Assembly: GCA_910592005.1 (NCBI GenBank)
Contig: CAJVPP010000148.1
Span: forward strand, 1 to 44,259
DNA length: 44,259 nucleotides
Reading direction: 5' to 3'
DNA from: Funneliformis mosseae
Lineage: Eukaryota; Glomeromycota; Glomeromycetes; Glomerales; Glomeraceae
Shown here: piece after piece, positions 1 to 15,222 of the stretch
Numbering within the stretch: the first letter of the stretch is position 1
Layout of the letters: each line of letters begins with the position of its first letter
Notes under the pieces: model-generated
What the model was told of the DNA's origin: nothing
The model's input: the letters and a program-made list of their open reading frames with translations, nothing else
Databases searched by the model: none
Position numbers and translations under genes: made by a program

Positions 1-1019
1 GTAACTTCTAAGTAAAGTTCCAATTTTCATTAAATTTCGTTAAATTTCAATATAAGTAAGGTTATAGTCTTAATCTCGGGCTACAAATCTGTATAAGATA
101 GTATATATTTATAATTGATACCCATTGAATGCGATAGAGTTTACTATTAGCGACAGTAAAACGAAAAAATTTTGAATTTATTTAGCTACTAAGCAAATAT
201 GGTTGAATTATAAAATCGAATGGAAATAATGTTATAATATTAAAATATAAGTTCTTACCTATCTAATAATATAAAATTTATATGAAATTAATATGTAAAT
301 TATCAAAATATACTTATTTAAAAATGAGGTATTTAATCGCAAAATTATTGTTGGTCGGTCATTTTTGCTAGGTGAGTGTATGTGGATTTTATGATTCATA
401 TACAAAGAAACATAAGGCGAAAGAAGAGTACCATCAGAAAAAGCTGACAGGGCTGACTAAGCTGATTAAGGGAGATAATATAGAGGTAAATAGTCCTAGT
501 TAGATCAATGTTCCTATTATTACAATCAGTTCTTTAAGATGCTTATGTGTGACAAGCAAAGCAATATTTATGGGTGGTATGCAGAAGGTTTAATTTGATA
601 TTTAGATTTAGAAGAGTGTCAATAAATTAACAGTTTATTTAATAACTATAACAATGGAGTACTGCCTCAGTCAGTGCTCTGTACTATACAATTATGTTAA
701 GGGAATTAAACTAAACTATTATATAAAACTATGAGTCAGACACACTGCTAAGCTAAAAAAATTTGTCCTCTATTTATATAAAATGAAAAATATAAAGTTA
801 CCGAAGATATAAAAGAAATAATATAATAAAATAAAATATATGAAATAAGTAAAACATAATAGATATATAAGATAAATAAAATAAAATAAATAAAAGAAAT
901 CTATCGTATAAAAGAAATATATGCTATAGATGACATATATGACATAGAAGACATATATGATTTCTTAGGAATCGATGTCATCCTTTAGATCGTCATCATC
1001 TATGTTTTCTTTTGTGTAA
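1..1019. other. AT-rich intergenic DNA with decayed coding traces
   Basis: No intact gene is visible. At 400-600 the base composition is less extreme, and several frames show protein-like runs broken by stops and shifts (for example MLMCDKQSNIYGWYAEG around 539-590). This suggests an old, unidentifiable coding remnant. At about 350-380 a stretch resembles the transposon end at 2215-2246 (TGGTC, then TTTTTG, then GAGTGTA), so it may be a relic of the same Tc1/mariner family. The rest is A/T low complexity. Confidence 0.4.
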
Positions 1020-1021
1020 TA

Positions 1022-1166
1022 CTATATAGTCCTAAAATAAGCATCCTATGATACATTTTTTTTATAGTAATTTATTTATTTGTTACATAGAATTTATTAT
1101 ATTATTAGTTATATATACTAATAAATTCATATATATCATGTGATGCTTATTTTCAAGACTATACAG
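1022..1166. mobile_element. MITE with TA target duplication (Tc1/mariner-like)
   Basis: A 145-bp element has imperfect terminal inverted repeats of about 30 bp. The left end begins CTATATAGTCCTAAAATAAG. The right end, read on the other strand, begins CTGTATAGTCTTGAAAATAA, and both continue into GCATC. TA dinucleotides flank it at 1020-1021 and 1167-1168, as expected for a Tc1/mariner-type insertion. There is no coding capacity, so it must have been moved by a transposase in trans. Confidence 0.7.
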
Positions 1167-1168
1167 TA

Positions 1169-1929
1169 ACTATATTTATAAATTATTTAAATTTTTAAAT
1201 TATATAAATTTCTCTATTATTTTTAAAAAAATATTTTAGTAGATTGGTATTCAAGATTAGACTTAAAGTCAAATTCAGATATTTAAGGTCTTAGCAAATA
1301 GGTCACAATTCAAAACTTGACTCAAAAGTCAAATTTATATATTTAAACTTTATCAACTTATAATTTTTGCTAAGCTTATATAAGGCTAAAATTTGAATTA
1401 TGAATTCAAAAGTATATATATGATGTAATTTTCAATTTTGTATTATATAATTAAATTGCTTTACTTATTTTCTGATATAACTTTGTTAATATATCACAAT
1501 TATTAAGTAATTATAATATTATACTTGAATATTTTATAATAAATTAAAATGATAAATTGTTATTATTCCTATAACAATTAAAATACTCAGTATTATAACT
1601 AATAGGTATTATAAAATTTATTTTTATATTATATCTGAGGTAATTTGATCTTAAAATCATTCTTAATATTCAGTTTTTAAGATCAAAGTACATTAGTTTA
1701 TATGATAATCAGATCGGAAATTTCACTTTTAATTTTCACCTATACTTCTTAGTTAAAAATATTGGATCATGTAATTTTTGATACTTAAATTAATATAATT
1801 TTATTATCATAACTTTTGATAAAATGCATAAACATGAACTAAATTTTTTTTCTACATAATTACAAGCTTTAATATTTGAATATATGTATATTTTAATGCT
1901 AAAAATCTAAGAACCTATTGAATTTGAAT
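1169..1929. other. AT-rich intergenic DNA
   Basis: No gene was recognised. A short perfect inverted repeat occurs at about 1648-1690 (TTTGATCTTAAAA and its complement). The 3' part may be worn internal sequence of the Tc1/mariner relic that follows. Confidence 0.4.
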
Positions 1930-2246
1930 AAGGTGAACAAATTAATCCAAAAATACTTGGAGAATTAATGGTTGTTTTAAGGGAAAAATGAAATGAAATT
2001 GAAACAGACATTTTAGAAAATTTAGTAAAGTGTGTCAAGAAGGGTTTAAGCTGTAATAGATAGCAATGGTTATCCAATTAATTACTAATTATTTTTATAA
2101 AAAATTTGTTTTATGAATAAAGTAAAAAAATTTTTATGTAAAATTACTTATTAAAATTTTTTGTAATTAAAAAATTAAAGTTGGCTATTAAATTTAAAAT
2201 TTGCGATAATTTTAAAGTGGTCCAATATTTTTGATCGGGGAGTGTA
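1930..2246 (+). mobile_element. Decayed Tc1/mariner 3' end: transposase C-terminus plus terminal repeat
   Basis: Around 1945-2090 the plus strand reads, across stops and a frameshift, as the end of a Tc1/mariner transposase. An NP...LxELM-like stretch is followed by NEIETDILENLVKCVKKGL and then, in another frame, AVIDSNGYPINY and a stop. Tc1 transposases typically end in a similar KAVIxAxGYPTKY-like motif (family knowledge). The sequence then runs through AT-rich DNA into a terminal repeat at about 2205-2246 with the core GTGGTCCAATATTTTTGATC and the outer end GGGGAGTGTA, typical of Tc1-like ends. No matching left end was found, so the copy is truncated and dead. Confidence 0.6.
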
Positions 2247-2883
2247 CATGTTCCAAATCTTTTATTATTTGATAAAAACTTAGGTACAATTGACTTCAAA
2301 TAAATACAAATGCAGATAATTTAGCCTTTTTTATTTTTATTTTATTTTATATAAATACGAATTAAAAGTAAATATACGTGAATGAAAATCGTCCGGAATC
2401 TATTCAAAATTAAAAAGGTAAAAAAGGTAATAAGAGAACGAGAACGTGACAAGAATACCCTTGAATTAAAAGATAAATTCGATTATTTCGATAATAAATA
2501 AGAAAATATACTTTCCTATAAAATCACTTAACCTTTTGAAAATTTTTAAACTTAGGAACCCCAATCTATCACATTTTTTAAAACCCTTTTTTTTTTAAAA
2601 AAAAAAAAATATATATAAAAAATAAAATGCATAATCGTTAAAAAGAAAAATTATATACATGATTTACTTAAAATAAAAAAAATTCGAACTCGGTAAAGTT
2701 TTTTTTTTCATCCAACCTTTTCTCCAATACTTTTTGAATCGTAAACGAGAGTTCTTTTATTTTCTCCTTATAAAATTTTTTAATAAAATCCTTGAAGAAC
2801 CGTAAGCATGTTATATAATTAGTACAATTGTCACAATTTTGATAAGGTTGAAATAAACAATCAGAACATAAATATATTTTTTT
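2247..2883. other. Intergenic DNA downstream of the U1-C gene
   Basis: Holds the 3' flank of the minus-strand U1-C gene, with A/T homopolymers at 2588-2611. A 39-codon open frame with a TATA-like box lies at 2382-2501 and is treated as a finding, not as a confirmed gene. Confidence 0.4.
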
Positions 2884-3989
2884 TTATTCTTCCATCTGTC
2901 TTTTAACACCTCTCGAAGGTTGAAGCGATAAAGGACTAGAAACATTTGGACCGCCACCAGGAGGTGGATAATGTTGTGAAGGATGTCCAATTGGATATTG
3001 TTGATAATTTACACTTCCAGGAGGTGGCACAGAACCAGGAACACCGCCTGGAGGAATATTGCCTTGAGGGCCAGGACCCAATGATGTAGCATTAGTAGGA
3101 GAAACTATTGATGGTCGAATTCCCGGGGACACGATTTTCATGGGAAGATAACCTGGTTCAGTCTTAATCATTGGTATACTTTGAGGCGGACCTACAACTC
3201 CAGGTGCTACCATTCCTGGTGGTGCTGATCCTATTCCCGGTGGTGGTATGGAAAGTCCTGGTGCGGGAACAGTACCAGGTGCACCAGCTCCTGCAGGAGG
3301 TCGACCTAACATCATCGGTGGTATTGGAGCTCCTAAAAGTAAAAATAATGAAAATGTTAATATTGAATAAATTGGAAAAAAGAGATTCTGTAACTTACCA
3401 CCATATTGAGGGGGTGCAGCACCCGGAACTGGAGCCGTTGGTGGTGGAAGACCAGGAATATATCCATATTGAGGGGGAAATCCTAAAAAAAATAATAAAT
3501 GAGATTATTATATAGTTCAATACTGGATGTAAAGAAAAAATAAGTCTTACCTGATTGTCCAGCTCGTTCATACGCCTTTGTGATTTCATCGATAATTGCT
3601 TGTGCTTTATCTTGCCCTAACTCTGATAATAATGGCACAGCAATAAATAGTGGAAACTTTAATTAGAAATTCTTTGAAACTTTTTAGAAAAAATTTTATA
3701 AAACAATAAAAATATTCACCAGCATAATAATTCCTAACGTTCATGATGTGGTTTTTACCATTATTGTGGGCTTTCCTCACCGAAGAGGAATCTAAACAGA
3801 GAAAATGATTAGTATGTTTTTTTTTATTTTTGGTCAAAAAGTGAACGAAGAGAGAAGTCATTACCATGTGTTAAGTATACATCACAGTAATCTAAGTTGT
3901 TTATATAATAGATCGACAAGATATAAAAGTTAATAACTTGCTTTACGAAGAAGTCGTTTCATTAACTTACCACAGTAATATTTTGGCAT
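2884..3989 (-). CDS. SNRPC: U1 small nuclear ribonucleoprotein C (U1-C)
   Basis: Spliceosomal U1 snRNP subunit that stabilises U1 snRNA pairing with the 5' splice site in the nucleus (family role). Six exons on the minus strand: 3989-3971, 3891-3865, 3791-3720, 3622-3551, 3482-3399, 3332-2884. They join in frame to 240 aa. The N-terminus reads MPKYYCDYCDVYLTH, followed by SSSVRKAHNNGKNHIMNV: the matrin/U1-C zinc finger with C6, C9, H24 and H30, all present. A conserved helix (LGQDKAQAIIDEITKAYERA) follows. The C-terminal two-thirds is Pro/Gly/Met-rich low complexity, as in other U1-C proteins, and ends KRQMEE. Introns are 66-97 nt. The 19-nt first exon and 27-nt second exon are easy for gene finders to miss. 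Divergent from NDUFB7. Confidence 0.96.
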
Positions 3990-4424
3990 AATTATTTCGA
4001 AAGATCTAAATATTAAGACGAGTATCTATCATTCATTTAATCAAAATATGTTCACGATTTAATTTATATATGATAAAAATCTGGTACAACCGAAAATTTT
4101 ATCGGATTTAGAAAATATCCGATAAAATTTCCGTGTTCCGGATTTTTATCCGGTAAATTTCTAAAGCACACTTGAAATATATACGAGTGATGTTCTGAAA
4201 AAAAGTGAGGGAAATTCCATCATTAACTCCGTTGGTGGAAAAAATTTACATTTAATTACTTCACGTTGAGAGAAACTTTCGAAATTCAATAAATTGAAAC
4301 TGATAATTTTGCTCGACCAATAGAAACTAACGCCATTGCTGATACTAGACGAATCACATGAAAGCCTAAAATATTAAAATTGACCCCGAGATTCTCGAAA
4401 TATAATTTTAAACAAAAGCAAAAG
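3990..4424. promoter_or_regulatory. Divergent promoter region between U1-C and NDUFB7
   Basis: A 435-bp spacer between two start codons that point apart, so it should hold both promoters. It contains a perfect 14-bp inverted repeat (arms 4094-4107 and 4117-4130, AAATTTTATCGGAT, 9-nt loop). Directly after it is a second dyad, CCGGAT-TTTT-ATCCGG, at 4138-4153. Both contain ATCCG, so they may be paired binding sites or a small hairpin element. No clear TATA box was identified. Confidence 0.5.
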
Positions 4425-4872
4425 ATGTCCTCAGACGGACCTCCAGGTTTTTTTTTTTTTTTTTTCTTTAATATACTTTTATTACTAGATTTTTTTTTTA
4501 TGTTAACCAAAGAATTTTTTTTTTGTCTAAAAATTTATTTAGAAATGATAGCTACGCAGAAAGAAATGGCCGAAGCAAAGCTTCCATTAGGATATAGAGA
4601 TTATTGTGCACATTTATTGATACCATTAAATAAATGTCGTATTGAAGCTTGGTATTTACCATGGAAATGTGAAGATGAAAAACATGCATTTGAAAAATGT
4701 CAATACGACGAGTAAGTTTTATCATCAAGTTTAAATGCGAAATCTTTTCTAATTGATATATTAAAAATCGATCTAATTTATTTTTAATATGTCAAGTTAT
4801 ATGAGGAGGATGAGACTTTTGGCGAAACGAAAAAAGAAAGAGGATCAAGCAAAAACAGAAATTGACGCTTAG
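4425..4872 (+). CDS. NDUFB7: NADH:ubiquinone oxidoreductase subunit B7 (NDUFB7)
   Basis: Accessory subunit of mitochondrial complex I, on the intermembrane-space side of the membrane arm (family knowledge). Three exons: 4425-4446, 4543-4711, 4797-4872, giving 88 aa. The core EMIATQKEMAEAKLPLGYRD is followed by a twin CX9C (CHCH) fold: CAHLLIPLNKC and CEDEKHAFEKC, each with exactly nine residues between cysteines. These are typical Mia40/Erv1 import substrates. The tail is basic (KRKKKEDQAK). The protein is short compared with animal NDUFB7 but normal for fungi. The first intron has a weak donor: GT followed directly by a long T run. If that intron is wrong, translation could start at 4546 (MIATQ). 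Convergent with bL33m. Confidence 0.93.
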
Positions 4873-5070
4873 ATTTATTATTTATTATTAAAAAGTTTAA
4901 TAATATTTTTTCAAGGATTATTAAGACAATTAGGTTGCAAGAGGAAATGGAAGATTTTATTTTAGAAAATTTCTCGTCAAGATTAATTAATATTAATTAC
5001 ATTCTTCATAGTGCAAAAGCAAACAATTAGAAAATATTCAAAATTTTCTTTTTGAAATTATTCATTTAAT

Positions 5071-5486
5071 TTATCTATTCTTTTGCTCAGTAAATAAAAC
5101 TCGTTGACGAACTTAATATCAAAAAAGAAAAAAAAATAAGTTTTTGAATAAAAAAAAAAAAAAAAAATAATTAAAATAAAAATAATTATCACCTTTTGGA
5201 TCATATTTAACGAATGATAATTTTGGTAATTGACGCGGTCTAACTCGTGTAAAAAAGTATCCCGTACCAGCAGTGGAAACGAGTCGTACTATTGTTGTCC
5301 TTAAATGATCGAATAAAGAATAAATAACGTTCGTTTTTCAATGATTTATAAACTTACATTAATATTTTTTTTTACCTTGCTTTACCCTTTTTTGCCACTT
5401 ATTTTTTTTTTAAAAAAAAAAAAAAAAAATTATATATATTTTATTGAGGAAGTAAATAAATTATTTATTTAAAATTCGGACTTACT
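5071..5486 (-). CDS. MRPL33: Mitochondrial large-subunit ribosomal protein bL33m
   Basis: Four minus-strand pieces, 5486, 5397-5376, 5299-5193 and 5111-5071, join to 56 aa with correct phases throughout. The protein starts MAKKGKARTTIVRLVSTAGT, continues GYFFTRVRPRQLPKLSFVKY and ends DPK-VRQRVLFTEQKNR. This matches the whole length of bacterial/mitochondrial L33, including its hallmark STAGTG(Y/F)F, KYDP and VLFTE(A/Q)K motifs. It is a small structural protein of the mitoribosomal large subunit. The initiator codon is itself split: only its A lies in the first exon (5486), followed by a perfect GTAAGT donor, and TG begins exon 2. No unsplit ATG exists upstream of VAKKGKAR (the codon read there is GTG). 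The gene is too fragmented for ORF callers. Confidence 0.93.
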
Positions 5487-5654
5487 TTGTATATTTAGGT
5501 GTACAATAAATTCAATTATACGAACATTTCTGATATTTATATAATTTTTTTTTTAAGAAAAAAAAAAAACAAACTCGGTGGCTTAGCTGTCGATTAATTC
5601 AGAAATTTAAAATTCATTTAAATCAGAGTTTTAACTCGAGACATACCTACCAAA
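5487..5654. promoter_or_regulatory. Compact bidirectional promoter, bL33m / EngB-type GTPase
   Basis: Only 168 bp separate the start codons of two divergent mitochondrial-translation genes. The spacer is AT-rich, with a T/A run at 5548-5570 and an ATTTATATAA stretch at about 5536-5545 that could serve as a TATA-like element. No known factor site was identified with confidence. Shared regulation is inference. Confidence 0.5.
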
Positions 5655-7019
<1,365 letters not shown>

Positions 7020-7767
7020 TCCTAAATTAGGTAGTATTATGATGACGTAGATCTTGAGAGCAAAAACGTGAAATTCTATGTGATTTAATATTGTAAAAGA
7101 TCATCAACACGTAATTTTCGACAAGTTAATGCCCTGAACCCTTTGTGTTCGATGTAGATCTTTTACAAAATGATGATTACATTTTTAATTCCAAATAAGG
7201 TTAACCTTACAAGGCGTTCAGCCACATTAGTTAATACAACAAATTTTTTTTTTAAAAAAAAAATTGAAAGCTCATGCTTCTATGTTGAAAATAAATTAGA
7301 TCTTCAAATAGTGTTGTAATAAGATCAACTGTCAAAATCCCTTTAACTTGAATTTTTTCAGCCAATTTAAAGGCGTTATCGTAATATAAATAAATCATTA
7401 AAACATTCATGCATGAAAGTTCTTTAAAATTCTAGGTGAGATTAATTCACATGTAATTACACCAATCTTATACCATAAATGTACTCATGATTTTCGCAGA
7501 AATTCATAGGATATTCAACATGGAACAGTACAAATTCGGCCATCAAGTTCATGGTATATCTGAAATAAACCATGTAACTTTAATTTCACGCGACTTTGTT
7601 CCATGAATAACGGATTATCCCTTTGTTTACCAACATAACTTTTTTTTTTTTATCTTCTGAAGATCCCATTCTTCTAATTATAAATAGGACAGGGATTTAT
7701 CCTTTCTGAACAAGAAAAAATATTTTTCCAAAAAAACCAAAAAATAAAAAAAACCAAAAATTTATCC
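7020..7767. promoter_or_regulatory. Intergenic region and promoter of the SYLF gene
   Basis: No gene seen. A good TATA box, TATAAATA, lies at 7679-7686, 82 bp before the next start codon. At 7415-7432 the pattern GAA-nn-TTC-nn-TAA-nn-TTC resembles a heat-shock element with one mismatch; this is only a possibility. A T/A homopolymer pair lies at 7244-7263. Confidence 0.45.
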
Positions 7768-8708
7768 ATGGCTTCAGCTACTGAAACTAATACGGCTGCT
7801 CCCAATATGACATCAAGAATGTCTGATTATTTCACCGGTTTAAAACAAAAAATGCCCACCTCCGTGTCATCTAAAGTTGATTACGGTGTTGAAAGAGCGA
7901 GAAGTATTGCAACCGGAGTTTCTACGGACCTTCAAAAAACTGCGGAGAAGAATAATGTGAATTCCTTTTTGCCTTCGGATGTTGCTACTGAAGTTCAAAA
8001 GGCTGCTAAAATTTTAAATAGTTTTACGGAACCTGAAAAAGAAGAAGGTGGTTTGGAAAGTGTAATTCCAAAGGATGTTTTTAAACACGCCAAAGGTCTG
8101 GCAGTCTTTACTGCTATCAAGGCAGGTTTCTTTTGGTCCGGTCGTGTCGGTTCCGGTTTAGTTGTCGCAAAGTAAGTTCTAGTAGCTGTTTGATTCGATA
8201 AATTTTTTATCCGACAATGCCAATGAATTCTAATTTTTTCAACATAAAAAAATAATGTAGACGTCCCGATGAAAGTTGGTCTTGTCCATCATTGATAAAC
8301 ATCGGTGGTTTGGGATTTGGTGCACAACTTGGCGCAGATGTTACCGACTTTTTAATCGTTCTTAACACCGACGATGCTGTAAAAGCTTTCACTCGTGGGG
8401 AAAATCTCACCTTGGGTGGAAACTTGTCGGTTTCAGCAGGTCCCGTTGGATTTGGTCAAGAATATTCCGGTTCATTATATGATCGTGCTGCTCTCTACTC
8501 CTATAGTAAATCAAAGGGTCTCTTTGCTGGCGTATCTGTTCAAGGAACCATAATTATGGAACGAAAGGATGCCAACCGCACCTTCTACGGCATAGATTTG
8601 TCCGCTGAAGATATCTTATGCGATAGAATTGAAATCGAGAAAGAACAAGAAGAATCTCTTAAAGTCTTATATGATGCCATTAAGAAAGCTGAGGAAAGGG
8701 AGCATTAA
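7768..8708 (+). CDS. SYLF (Ysc84/DUF500) domain lipid-binding protein
   Basis: Two exons, 7768-8171 and 8261-8708, join in frame to 283 aa. After about 80 Ser/Thr/Ala-rich residues the SYLF domain starts at IPKDVFKHAKGLAVFTAIKA and runs to the end. Family landmarks are GSGLVVAK, a Trp-containing D-E-S-W-S-C-P-S segment, IGGLGFGAQLGADVTDFLIV and SAGPVGFG. Ysc84/SH3YL1-type proteins bind phosphoinositides and actin at endocytic sites (family knowledge). This protein lacks the SH3 domain found at the C-terminus of yeast Ysc84, so it is a SYLF-only form, common in filamentous fungi. Ends in a charged helix (KKAEEREH). A TATA box 82 bp upstream suggests regulated expression. Confidence 0.93.
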
Positions 8709-8951
8709 TTTATAAAAAAAAAAAAAAAAAATATTTTTTTTCCCCTTTCGTTTTTAAGACTTTTTAAATTATTCTTCGATGGGATTTCTGTTTTATATCA
8801 TTTATAATAATAATATATCATATAGTATATAAATCTTTTTAACATCTATTCATTTCAAGTAATACAAGATTAATAAAAACATTTTCATATGATCAATTTT
8901 GCAGTGGGTTGTGAATAAAATTAATTATTCATTAATTAAATAAAATATAAT

Positions 8952-9387
8952 TTATTTTTCACTTCCTTTGGTTCCCGCTGAAAATGTAAAATATCGCAAG
9001 TTTCTTTCGTAATTCAATTTTTTCTTATCTACAAAAAATAAAAATAAAAATAAAATAAAATTATAAAAATCTATTAATAAATAAATCAATTTAATTTAAA
9101 CCTTTTTGTTCTTTTTTCATTTCTCTTATTAATTGCTTTTGCATTTCAAGTCGTTTAAGTTTTTGAGTATATTTTAGTTTTTCTTTAAATTTCTTAATAC
9201 CCTTTTTAGTTGAAGGCATTTTCATTTTAACCTTATTACTTTTGGAGCTAATATCGGATTTTTGAATTGAAGTGGATTTGTTTGTGCTGACCCTTCTAAG
9301 TAAATCTAACAATTTAGAAGACTTGTCAGGTTTATTAATAGTAGTGGTTTTAGAAGTGGAAGATCGTGTGGATTTTGTGTTGGTCAT
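8952..9387 (-). CDS. Small basic protein of unknown function
   Basis: I do not recognise this family. Exon 1 (9387-9102) and exon 2 (9028-8952) join in frame to 120 aa, ending TFSAGTKGSEK. Without splicing, the frame would end at 9091 after KKEQKGLN. The acceptor TTTTGTAG and the protein-like second exon (KKKLNYERNLRYFTF) favour the spliced form. The N-terminal half is Ser/Thr/Lys-rich and probably disordered (TNTKSTRSSTSKTTTI). Residues about 60-100 are a strongly basic predicted helix (KKFKEKLKYTQKLKRLEMQK). This composition suggests a nucleolar or nucleic-acid-binding protein, but that is a guess. Divergent from the acetyltransferase, with 111 bp between starts. Confidence 0.7.
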
Positions 9388-9498
9388 TGTTAGAGGAAAT
9401 GAGATAAAAAATATTGCATGAAAATCTGAAAGAATTTCTCATATATTTGAACTGACAACGTGTTTGTGTTACATAAATTTTTTTGATAATCTTTACTA

Positions 9499-10263
9499 AT
9501 GTCCTCAGCATACGGAAAGATTCTAACGTCTACCTCAACTACATCTACTTCTCTCTCTTCTATCCTTCCAATTACAACAACACTTCAAACAATAAATACA
9601 ACGGTAACCATATTACCTCTAGACATTCATTCCTCAAATGACTTCACGACCCTTATCTCTCACATGCATAATGTATTTAATGAAATAATTAAAGAAGGGA
9701 ACACTTACCCACAGGAATTTCCCTTTTCTCTTGATGAATTCATTAATTATTTTTTAAGTTATGATGCATTTATTGCGTTAAAAGATGACGTTAAAGAATT
9801 GGATAAGGTAATGGTTAATGAAAAAATTGTGTGGGATGACAAATTGCTTGGGATGTTTTACATCAAACCAAATTATCCGGGACGATGTAGTCATGTGCGT
9901 ATATGGTGCTGTCTTTTTTAAAAAATAAAAAGTTTTAACATTATCGATAACATTTTATTCTTTGAAAAGATTTGTAATGCAGGTTTTGTGGTTCCAAAAC
10001 GACATCGTGGGAAACGAGTAGGAAAATTAATGGTTCAATCTTTTCTAAAGGTTGCTCCTTTATTAGGTTACAAATCTTCTATATTTAATCTAGTATTTGA
10101 AAATAATGTAGCCTCGATAAAATTATGGAGAGAATTTAAATTTAAAGAAATTGGTAGAATACCCAATGCTGGTCGTTTAAAAAAAGTTGGTGGTAATGAA
10201 GGAGAAGAAGAATTCGTGGATGCTATTATGTTTTATTATGATTTTGAAAAGATTAATGATTGA
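9499..10263 (+). CDS. GNAT-family N-acetyltransferase, MPR1-like
   Basis: Two exons, 9499-9894 and 9970-10263, joined in phase 0, 229 aa. The C-terminal half is a GNAT domain closest, by eye, to yeast MPR1-type acetyltransferases, which acetylate toxic proline analogues or pyrroline-5-carboxylate. Shared features are SHICNAGFVVPKRHRGKRVG, then APLLGYKSSIFNLVFENN and the FKEIGRIP strand. The N-terminal 40 residues are Ser/Thr/Leu-rich. One oddity: the acetyl-CoA loop reads RGKRVG where the usual motif is RGKGVG, so R148 stands where a glycine is normal. Substrate cannot be assigned from sequence alone. A start at 9499 gives the length usual for the family (about 230 aa). Confidence 0.9.
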
Positions 10264-10454
10264 AAAAACAAGTTTGAGCTTTCACAACATAAAGTAATTG
10301 TATAAGAAAATAATATATATAAATATATATATATATAGGTATCTTATTTCGCGACAAATTTATTTAATTAATGGTTGTACTTGACATAAATCGTTTTTAT
10401 AGGCTAAAAAATTAATGGTTCGATTCAAAAAAATTTTGTGCCACGATGATTATC

Positions 10455-10462
10455 TATATAAA
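10455..10462 (+). promoter_or_regulatory. TATA box of the phosphofructokinase gene
   Basis: TATATAAA 33 bp before the start codon at 10495. The short distance implies a short 5' leader. Confidence 0.5.
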
Positions 10463-10494
10463 TTCGAACGTCTCTTTGAAATTCACCATAAAAA

Positions 10495-14340
<3,846 letters not shown>

Positions 14341-15222
14341 ATTTCAATTTAATATTTATTTTATTTAATAAATTGTATATTATAAATGATTCTATTTTAA
14401 AAAGAATTTATTCTTATAAGATCAAATGCTTAAATGAATACTAAAACCATTATATGATAAAATATGTCAATTTGTCAAAAAAATTTTTATTTGAATAAAA
14501 CTTTAAAGTAAAATATTTTAATATATTTAATAATTTATTACTTAAAATTTATAGTTGTTAGTAAGAAAAAATAAATTAATAAAATCTACCTTATATTAAA
14601 AATTTATTTTAATATAAAAAAAAAAAAAATAAATAAAAATTTTAATTTAATAAAAATGTATTTAATGAAAAAAATTATTTTTATAATAAATTTGAAAAAA
14701 CAATATTTTTTTTTTATATTTAATTAAGAAAATTATAATATAATAATTGTATTTATAAAAAAATTAAATTTAATTATTTAAAATATTAATAAATTAAAAA
14801 ACTTTATATTATTTAATTAAACTTAATTATTATATTATATATTAAAATAATATGAATTTTTATTTAAATTATAATACAAAATTTTACATAATTTATTTTT
14901 TAATTTTTAATTAAAAATATATTATAATAAATTATTTTAAATAAAATTTAATTAAATTTAAAATATTAATCTTTAATAATGTGATAGTATAATCTTATAA
15001 TTTTATTAGTTTAAATATATGTACTAAAGTTATAATAAAATTTTATATTAATAATATTAATTATAGTATTATTACATGCAAATAATATAAAATTATAATA
15101 AGTTATTTTTAATAAAAAATTAAATTTTAATTGATTACTAAAAATTTATTAAAATATATAAATAATATTTAAAAACTTTATCATTTATTTATTAGATTTA
15201 AATATATATTATATACTATATA
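14341..15222. other. Gene desert, first part
   Basis: Extremely AT-rich low-complexity DNA directly after the PFK stop codon, made of A/T homopolymers and TAAT-type runs. No reading frame or structured element recognised. Confidence 0.5.
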
